Shown here piece by piece: positions 55,751-64,000 of a stretch of DNA of 64,000 nucleotides. Numbering within the stretch: position 1 is the stretch's first letter; each line of letters opens with the position of its first letter. The translations under genes were made by a program, and so were the position numbers. The stretch is from the NCBI GenBank assembly GCA_963920575.1, contig OY986965.1, positions 14,212,290-14,276,289 on the forward strand, read 5' to 3'. The notes beneath the pieces are model-generated. The model saw nothing but the letters and a program-made list of their open reading frames with translations. It made no database searches and was not told where the DNA came from. The DNA is from Narthecium ossifragum. Taxonomy: Eukaryota > Streptophyta > Magnoliopsida > Dioscoreales > Nartheciaceae.

Positions 55751-57759
55751 CGTACAGTCCGTACCTCGTACGGAAGGCTGTCTCTGGGATGTCGCAATCT
55801 CGAGTCCTCAGCTGGTGTAGTCGATGTGAAGGTCAAACTCTGAAGGAGTCGACGAGTCTCTCAACTGCTAATCCATCATCATTACACTGCAGCGGGCGCA
55901 TACTCTCTGCTACAATACTGTCCAGCTTTCTGAAGTCCATGCATCTATGGAGGGAACCATCCACAATGAGAACCGAAACACCCTCTGAGGCAACACACCT
56001 GGGCGAACGAAGTCCCGAGCAACTGACTCGGCCGATTGAGTCCTCGACTCTCCAAATGATGTTAGCATCCACGTGCGAACTCGCAATGCTCAAAACAACC
56101 TGAAGGAAACTCGACCTCAAACTCGGTGTCCCGCGAAGGTGACAATCAGAAAGCTCTTCAGAAAGGACAGCTGCGCAAACAACAACAACAACACGAGGGG
56201 AAGCTGCTCTCCAGAGTACCCTCGAAAACAACGGGGAGGAAGTCCACCACAAGCCGGTGAACAACCCCAGCTCTCGACAAGCAGAAGGATCACCGAACCG
56301 CGATTTCCAACGAGAGCGAAACAACGCCGTCAGGTGTACCCACGACACCTGCCCACGGCCAAAGAAGCACAACTCGGTGCGCTACCAACCAGCGCAAACC
56401 TAGGAAGCCGTCGAACCCCAACGTGTCCCACACATCGGCGACGGACACTTAGAGGTCTCCAACCTCTAGCAAACACCCCGACAAGAGCAACCAACCCAAG
56501 CTCTTGTCCCAAATCGGTGGCTACTCCCAAAGCCACACCCGACTCCAGTCCCAAGCCAACACGGCCACACGGGAACGAGTCACAAGGGGGAAGCCCAGAG
56601 CCACGAGGAAAACGCAAGCTGCGAGAAGCCCCGAAAGCTGAAAGCTGAAACCGAAAGCTGAAAGTCGAAGCTGGCGGCTCTGAAACTGGCTGCTGCTGAA
56701 GCCACTACCTGGAATCTGAATTCACACGTCTGCCGAAGGTACCTGCCCCAACTGAGGCACTAGTCCACCGCTCTGGCCCACGCCGTGTGTCACGCCCGAC
56801 TGCTCTGCGGTAAACGCTCAGCGTCCCTCGCAACCAGCACCGTCGGCGGAAGGACACCCAGCGGCTAGCACTCGAGCACCCTGTGGAACACCTCTCAGTA
56901 TGGCAGTCCAGGCTACCTTTCAAAGGACTGGCACGACGCTGCTGCTGCCACAGTTGTCGCTGATGCTGAAACCACTGCCTCTGCCAATGGCTACCCTGCC
57001 GTTCCCCAGAAGCAGGAACGACAACCCCGAAACTCACCACGACCACCGGCCAACTGCCCGGTGTCAACCCTCAAGTCACCTGTCTCAGTAGCTAGTACAC
57101 AGTTCAGGGTGCACCCTGCTGTCGCGCTAGCCTACCGAGCCAGATGAACCAGCCAACCCACGTTTCGCCACGTGGTGCGAGTACCCAGAACCAGAGGAGG
57201 GTACTCCCAACTGCACCACCCTCCAAGGGTAGGTGCCAGAGAACAGTACGCGAACTGTTCTCAACACACAACCAACAGTGTGCCTAGTGGCCCCGACAAG
57301 CGCCACTACGAATTGCTTCCTGGGAAGGCAAGAAAGCAACAGCTTCCCAAGCAAGCGACACTCCAGGATGTCCAAAACATCCGGGATCTGGGTCACCCCC
57401 TTCGATCAGTCCTCTACTGTCGAAGGATCTCCAACACCGTCTCTGAACCTTAGCAGGTTCACCTCTCGAGATTTTGAAAGTACAAAGACGACACACGTCC
57501 AATCCCTACTCGCTCATCTCCAGCACAGGGGGAGACGCTGTCAGGCGAGGGAACGGACGACACCCGTGCGCATGCACATCTCCCCCTGAGACGTCATGAC
57601 GCAACCGGGAAGCAGCAAAACACAACAGCAAACAGATAGATAAGCACGTCACACGCAGTCGCAAACAGACATGCAAGGATGTTCTAGACCTAGAACTATC
57701 CCATTCTACACTCAAAACCTTAACCGCAAGCCTAATCCTATCCCTGGGACCTACATCCT
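55751..57759 (-). pseudogene. Element D gag, protease and RT start, decayed
   Basis: From the PBS leftwards: a leader like that of element C (SVEWDSSRSRTSLH near 57700, compare SVDWDSSMSRTSLH in C). Unreadable gag remains follow to about 56700. Near 55950 comes the RT start (VSVLIVDGSLHRCMDFRKLDSI, which is the KKDGSLR.C.DYRKLN region). The frame is interrupted by many stops. Confidence 0.65.
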
Positions 57760-57771
57760 GCTCTGATACCA
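57760..57771 (-). other. Primer-binding site of element D (initiator tRNA-Met)
   Basis: The minus strand reads TGGTATCAGAGC, three bases inside the LTR end at 57775. Confidence 0.9.
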
Positions 57772-57774
57772 AGT

Positions 57775-58867
57775 TGTTTCACCCCGACCCAGAAAACCCA
57801 TCCAGGACGAGGCGTGAGGGGAAACCTACACTATTCAACTTCAATTGGCGCGATACAATGCGGAATTAAAGAAAACTTAAACAATGTATTCCAGAGGTGA
57901 AACAGAAATTTAATTTACATAACATCAGTTGTACTATTCAATATTTGATACAAATCTTCCACTGAAAGAATATGATACATTAATCTCAAGAGTCCTCGAA
58001 ATGTACATAATTTATAAAACTGCCAAAGTACAACAAATAGATCCTCCAGCAACCTCAAGCACCTCTGGATGTAGTCGCGCCACCAAAGCTAATCCGCCGG
58101 CTCTACTGAAGAAGAACTGGCGCCTGCACCTGCAAACGCAGCCCGGGTAGGAGTGAGCGATAAGCTCAGTAGGGTTCTACTCTACGATACACTGAAGGGA
58201 GGAAAACAACAACAGTGTTGTCTCCCCGCACAAGTCTAAGGAATGCCACGGGGTTCCACAACCCCTGCCGACTACCCCAAGGATCCTACTCTTCTCAACC
58301 AACCACGCTGGGACACCTTCTCCAAACACGCTGGGAGGAAACAGAGAACCAGAACCAGTAGGATCACCCTTACCCAGCAGGAAACCACTGCCTGGGGACC
58401 ATGTCAGGGGCACCGACAACCATCCTTAGCACTTGGCCTTGGGAGACCAACACGATCTCTAAACCTCAAACAAAGATCAGATTCAACTAGCGTGCATCCT
58501 CAATAACATGAGATTCTGATCAAACAATCACACCCTAATCCTGACTACCCAGCCGCGGTCCTAATGACTAGATCCGAGCTACCCGAGAGCCTCGGATCGG
58601 CGACCCAAACCATCGCCCGCCTAACCTCAGATGCCTCTAATGCAATCAAGATGCATGCAATGCTCAGGCACAGATAACAAGATATAAGCATGCAACAAGA
58701 TGTCACTAATCATACAGGGCTAGGCATGGCTTACAGCTAGCCAAAGGGTAAGCATAACAAATGCCTCAAATACAGATAATCTATGCTACCCAAACAAGGA
58801 TACTGAGCCAAACATGAACACAGATATACAATAGTCTTCAGTGCTCTCTTGCACCTGACAGACTAAG
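57775..58867 (-). repeat. 3' part of the element D 5' LTR
   Basis: On the minus strand it ends GGGTCGGGGTGAAACA. It shares the tcctacccgggctgcg block with the other chromoviral LTRs but is otherwise diverged. It is cut at 58867 by element E; its beginning lies beyond the right edge of the window. Confidence 0.82.
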
Positions 58868-61307
58868 TGTCGCGCCCCGACCCGCGAAAGCCCAACCGGG
58901 CCGGGCGACGCGAACCGGAACCTAACCAACGCGGAAACAGAACGACGAGGGTTCCCTCTAACCTATTGGTCTTCCTAGCAATTCACCAAAAGCATCCCCA
59001 AAATAAAAATACAATATTATATTCAAGCCTCGAACCACAGATTTAAAACTCAGAGTATTAATTATACAGAACCTCGGAGAGGGGGAGTTCAAATACAATA
59101 TTACTCCCGTAGGAGACTATCTAACATAAGGGTAAAAGCGGTAAATATTGCCACCTCTCAAAAGCCACTAGGCGCCGCCGCACCGCCGTCCAACTGCCCG
59201 GTAGGGGCCACAGAGGAAGAACTGACGCCTGCACCTGCAAAACGCAGCCCGGGTAGGTGTGAGCACTAAGCTCAGTAGGGATCTACACTACGACACACAG
59301 AAGGAAGAGGGAAACGCAACAGTGTCACCCTCAAGTGGAATCTGGGTGTCTACAGGGGTCCCATAACCCCACCGCGTGTCCCTGAGGCCCACGATCATGG
59401 TCTTCCAGCCGAGCTGGTCACATGTCAGGTCACACACAGTAGCAGGAAACGACACTGCTAACTCTCAACAGGACACTGAACACTGTTTGGTGGGAAGAGA
59501 CACTACTGAGTAGGCAAAATCTTCTACTCAAGAGTTTTAAGAAGAACCGGACACCGGCTACACCTCAGATCCAACTCGAGGCCGACACGACCTCTACAAT
59601 CATCAAGCCATAAATGTACCAGTCATCTAAGCCTCTCATCGGATCGACTGGACATCACAATTCAACCGGGTCCTAACAGCCCAACCCCGGTCCTAGGGCT
59701 AAGTCCGAGCTTTCAGCCTCGGGACGGCGACCCAAGGATCACCCACGCCCTAACCAATGCAACTAATGCACACAACAACAATGCATGCTCTGACATACAT
59801 AGATAATAGGAAAGGCATGCAACAGTATGCCAAACATCATATAAGTCTACTGGATCGCTGCAGCGGTACCACCAACCGCTGCCAGCCGATCCGCAGCGGG
59901 TCCCGGCATTACGACGGTACCGCGACCGTCAACCGCGGACTCCTGCAACGGGAACCAACCCCGAAAACGATGATGTACAAAACACAATATAATATTATAT
60001 TCTGAAATATAATATTATATTCAAAAACACCCAAAGCCTCTACTTAGCGGCTAATTGATCCCGTCGATCCGACGTCGAAACAACGTCGGATTCAAGATCC
60101 AACTTAACCACCAATAGGTGTATATAGCAGGATCATCATATCCAAATTTCATAAATATCCAACGGTTGGATTAACGGGAAACATTAATAAAAAATCGCTG
60201 ATTAAACCAACTTACCCATTAATTGCTGCAACGCAGCCCTTCAGAACAAAATTAATAAGAAATCGTACATAAATCGGAAAAATACGAAACAAGATGGAAT
60301 GGAAAGCTAACGGGCAGTTCTACAACTCTTATGTTTATGAAAAGCCAAGATTATGTACTCGCCGGCCGGAAAACTCGCCGGAATCCGGCTGTTTCTCAAG
60401 AACAGCAGAAAACCAGAAATCCGAGACTAATCATCCATAAAACCTACTCAAATCTCAACGGATTAACATGAAACTCAAATCAGTTATTCTACAAGGCATA
60501 AGGAATCCAACAAAGCAAGGATCAACAAGATCCAACGGCTAGATCTCAAGAACACCCGAAATAAACATCAGTTGGTATAACCCTACCTAGCTGCGCTTTC
60601 CTCGGCTGATTCCCCGCGATTTGATCGCCAACAAGCTGCCAAATCACACCATAAGCCTTCCTCTCGTTGTCACGAATCCAACGAGCCAAAGAACACCCAA
60701 TTTGGTGGCCGGAGGAGGGAGAACGGAGGGAAAGAAGCTCGCCGGCGGTAAAGGGAAGGAACAGAGCACCGCGGGAAAGAGAGAAGGAGGGAAGAAGAAG
60801 AGAAGGAGAAGGAGGAAGAGGAGGGGAAGAAAAGAGGGGAAAGGGGGAGGGGAAAGCCGGAAAAGAGGGGAAAAAGCTGGGGGAAAAGGGAGGGGAAGAC
60901 TTCCCTCCCTGACAGGGGAGAGCAACGGCCGACGGCCGTCCTCGCGAAAGAGAAAACCCACCGACTCGATCATGATCGATCTCCAAGGCATGTGAGATCG
61001 ATCTCCTTTGCAATCGAGATCGATCTCCTTGAAATCCAGATCGATCTTCTTTGCAAAAAGGGCCAGATCGATCTCCCTAGCCATCCAGATCGATCTCCTT
61101 TACTCAAAAAGGCAAACTTGGGCTAAAACACAAGCCCAAGCTCAGATCTTCCGATCTCGGGTTCACCTAGCCATTCTAAGCAAACACGAACACATACACG
61201 GCCAGTGCGTGCACGCGCGGGTGTGAAACAAACCAACAAGGCGCAATTTACCAAATTGCCCTTGCGGTCTACAGCGAGCCACAGGGGTAGAGGGGCAGGT
61301 CCTCACA
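58868..61307 (-). repeat. 3' LTR of element E
   Basis: On the plus strand it runs TGTCGCGCCCC ... GGTCCTCACA, 2440 bp. GATCGATC cores start at 60974, 60996, 61018, 61039, 61066 and 61088 (steps 22, 22, 21, 27, 22), the mirror image of the array at 53529. Confidence 0.93.
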
Positions 61308-61380
61308 TCCTATTACCCTTAAAGGAAATCTCGTCCCGAGATTTGATAAGGGTAGGGCTCGGAACAATAAAACAGCTACA

Positions 61381-63120
61381 CTAGAGGACAGAACAAGAAG
61401 TACCTGGAGAAGAAAACAACTGCGGAAACTCCTGCCGCATGCGCGCCTCGCGCTCCCAAGTGACCTCCTCGGTGCCTCTGTGCCTCCACAGTACCTTGAC
61501 CAAGGGAATCGTCTTCCCCCGCAAGACCTGATCCCTCCGGTCAAGTACCTGAACCGGCTGCTCAACAAAGCTCACGTCTGCCTCAAGCTCAATGTCATCC
61601 ACTCTGATGACATGAGACGGGTCTGGGTGATACTTCTTCAGCATCGACACATGGAAAGTCGGATGCACAGCAGACATGTGCTGAGGAAGATCCAGGCGGT
61701 AAGCTACCTCGCCGACCCTCTCTAAGATCTCAAACGGCCCGACAAACCTCGGCGCCAACTTGCCACCTCTGCCAAACCTGACAGAATCTCTGTACGGCGA
61801 CGCTCGCAAGAACACTCGGTCGCCGACTGCAAACTCCAACGGTCGTCGCCTCTGATCTGCATAACTCTTCTGCCGGCTCTGAGCCGTCAGAAGCCTCTGC
61901 CTGATCTGTACCAACCTCTCTGACGACTGCCTGATGATGTCTGGACCGGTGAGTGAAGCCTCTCCAACCTCTGTCCAACATACTGGGGAACGACACGGCC
62001 TACCATACAACGCCTCGAAAGGTGCTACTCCAAGACTGGACTGGTAGCTGTTGTTGTAGGCGAACTCCACCAAGGAAACATGCTCCTCCCAGCTGCCTCC
62101 TGCATCGAGGACACATGCTCTCAGCATGTCCTCCAGGATCTGGATAGTCCGCTCTGACTGCCCGTCTGTCTGCGGATGGAACGCAGTACTGAAAGTCAGG
62201 AGTGTGCCGACTGCCTCCTGAAAGTCGCGCCGGAACCTGCTAGTGAACCTGGGGTCACGGTCTGACACGATAGAAACTGGAACTCCGTGTAGTCTGACCA
62301 CCTCTCTGACGTACAAACTGCCCAACCTGTCGGTCGAGTCTGTCACCCGCATAGGCAGGAAGTGCGCCGATTTGGTCAATCGATCAACAATGACCCAAAT
62401 CGCGTCATTCCCCCTAGGAGATCTCGGTAGCCCGGTCATGAAGTCCATCGTGATGTGCTCCCACTTCCACTCAGCTAGTGGAAGCGGCTGAAGTAACCCC
62501 GGAGTCCGCTGGTGCTCTGCCTTGACCTTCTGACGGGTAAGGCAGCGCGATACGAACTCCGTCACTGCCCTCTTCATCCCGCGCCACCAGAACTGTCGCC
62601 GAAGGTCCTGGTACATCTTGGTGCCGCCGGGATGTACTGCAAAGCGAGAGTGGTGGAACTCTCGCAGGACGTCGTCTCGAAGAACTGGATCTGCTGGAAC
62701 CGCTACTCTGCCTCGGAACCGTAGCCCTCCGTCTGGCGATACTGTCCAGTCTCCGTCTGCGCCCTCCGTGCCCGCTGTTGTGCGTAACTCCTCGAGCTCT
62801 GGGTCACTATGCTGTGCCTCCAGCACTCTGGCAAGAACTGCTGGCATACTCTGCACTGCGTAGAGGAAGCTGCTGGATCCCCGATCCTGAAACTCGAGCC
62901 CCAACTGGCCCGCCGTCTCTAGAGCCTGCCACTGCCGAGCTGACAACCCTGCAACTGCTCTGGTGTCTCTCACCTGCCTGCTCAGCGCGTCTGCTACGAC
63001 ATTTGCCTTACCAGGATGGTAATGCAACGCAAAGTCGTAGTCCTCCAGTAGCTCCATCCAGCGTCGCTGCCTCAGGTTGAGGTCACGTTGGGTGAAAACG
63101 TGCCTCAAACTCTTATGGTC
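61381..63120 (-). pseudogene. Element E RNase H end, integrase and chromodomain
   Basis: It continues pol after a TAG at 63121-63123, as an open frame to 61381. It holds the RNase H end ([37 protein letters not shown]), the integrase zinc region ([10 protein letters not shown], then SRCLTRQK, where the second Cys of HHCC has become Arg), and the catalytic core with Asp, Asp, Glu intact ([28 protein letters not shown]). The GPF motif (RFVGPFEIL) follows. The C-terminal chromodomain-like tail ([21 protein letters not shown]) assigns it to the chromoviruses and in the family targets heterochromatin. It ends about 75 bp before the LTR. Confidence 0.92.
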
Positions 63121-63999
63121 CTAGAAGACTGAGAACTTCTCGCTATAGAGATAATGCCGCCAGGTCTTCAGGGCGAAGACCACCGCTGCTAGCTCCAAGT
63201 CGTGAGTCGGGTAGTTCCTCTCATGGTTCTTCAGCTGACAAGAACCATAGGAAACTACGTGGCCCTCCTGCATGAGGACACATCCCAAACCCTCACCGCT
63301 AGCGTCGCAGTAAACACTATATCCAACACCTCGCTCGGGGACGATCAGCACTGGTGCACTGGTCAACCTGGTCCTCAGATCCACGAAAGCTCGCTCACAA
63401 GCATCATCCCACACGAACGGGACGGTCTTCTGTGTCAGTCTGGTCAACGGTCCGGTAACCTTGGAGAAGTCCCGCACGAACCGTCTGTAGTAACCCGCCA
63501 GGCCTAAGAAACTACGGACCTCAAACACTGTTCTCGGTCTCTGCCACTGTACCACTGCCTCGACCTTGGCCGGGTCAACTGAGATTCCTGCTGCCGACAC
63601 CACGTGTCCAAGGAATCCCACCCGTGCAAGCCAAAATTCGCACTTGGAAGCCTTGGCATAAAGCCGATGCTCCCGAAGTAGCTGCAACACTGTCGCCAAG
63701 TGTCGCTCGTGCTCCGCCTCTGACTGGGAGTAGACAAGGATATCGTCGACGAACACCACCACGAACTCGTCTAGGAAAGGCCGGAAGATCCTCTGCATCA
63801 GATCCATGAACGCTGCTGGTGCGTTCGTCAGCCCAAACGGCATCACCACGAACTCGTACAGGCCGTACTGAGTCCGAAAAGCCGTCTTCGGGATGTCGCA
63901 ATCCCGAACCCTCAACTGGTGGTAGCCGGTGCGGAGGTCGATCTTCGAGAACACTGAAGATCCTCTCAACTGGTCAAACAGGTCGTCGATCCGCGGCAT
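63121..63999 (-). pseudogene. Element E reverse transcriptase and RNase H start
   Basis: The frame is open from the window edge to the TAG at 63121-63123. [38 protein letters not shown], the catalytic box [34 protein letters not shown]. RNase [35 protein letters not shown]. Everything up to the single stop is intact, so the element is young. The stop lies where relatives read TDHKSL. The ATG at 63999 is internal; pol continues upstream outside the window. Confidence 0.92.
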
Positions 64000-64000
64000 C

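Larger units (their letters stand above)
52136..58867 (-). mobile_element. Element D: decayed Tekay/Del-like chromovirus with nested solo LTR
   Basis: Read on the minus strand: LTR (right, 57775 to 58867 and beyond element E), PBS, gag remains, RT, then a solo LTR in RT (53317-55750), then RT end, and parts of RNase H and integrase. The frames are broken everywhere. Similarity to element E pol is easy to see in places. Integrase is internally deleted, and a piece of the RNase H-integrase linker lies out of order at its left end. Confidence 0.75.
58868..64000 (-). mobile_element. Element E: Tekay/Del-like chromovirus, 3' LTR and pol (5' part outside window)
   Basis: 3' LTR 58868-61307, then pol on the minus strand up to the window edge. 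The TSD at the left would be ctaag (58863-58867). The LTR is almost the same as the solo LTR at 53317, so both are young. It is inserted in the LTR of element D. Confidence 0.9.

Overview
The window is plant nuclear DNA, almost certainly from an angiosperm. It holds two spliced host genes of plant type, plant-specific LTR-retrotransposon lineages (Athila, Tat, a SIRE-like Copia, Tekay/Del-like chromoviruses), primer-binding sites matching plant tRNA-Asp and initiator tRNA-Met, and a Cassandra-like 5S-derived LTR. The species cannot be named from the sequence. About 48 kb of the 64 kb is transposon, much of it nested.

Layout. 1-7191 (minus): 5' LTR and most of the internal region of an Athila-type Gypsy element. 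It sits inside the 5' LTR of an older Tat-type Gypsy element (plus), which runs to 33634. The Tat element is also cut by a chromoviral solo LTR (11330-13573, TSD TGAAA) and by a SIRE-like Copia element (14020-25373, minus, TSD AGAAC). The left LTR of that Copia element carries an Athila solo LTR (14922-16522, TSD ATCGT). The Tat element has a dual RNase H, an integrase with a damaged catalytic site, and a decayed antisense gene resembling a plant-mobile-domain protein (31262 to 27823) before its 3' LTR. A 755-bp Harbinger/Tourist-like MITE with TTA TSDs lies in that LTR. 33635-35253: intergenic DNA with a 200-N gap.

35254-46494 is the genic island, both genes on the minus strand: an LSD1-type histone demethylase homologue (LDL2-like, 2 exons, 755 aa) and a six-exon quinone oxidoreductase of the PIG3/zeta-crystallin type (325 aa). 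The 4.3-kb second intron of the latter holds a Cassandra-like solo LTR and a putative Pack-MULE with a frameshifted EF-hand gene fragment.

47680-64000 is a second nest, of Tekay/Del-like chromoviruses: truncated element C (plus), decayed element D (minus) with a solo LTR inside it (TSD CGTAC), and element E (minus, fairly young), inserted in the LTR of D.

The most unusual signal is that three unrelated LTR-element groups here (chromovirus, Athila, Copia) each carry arrays of short TCGA-centred palindromes (GATCGATC or GGTCGACC types). The centre-to-centre spacing is family-specific and nearly fixed (22, 23, and 12 or about 21 bp). In most cases the array lies in U3 just upstream of the TATA box. 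It is not explained by coding, PBS, PPT or TIR structure.
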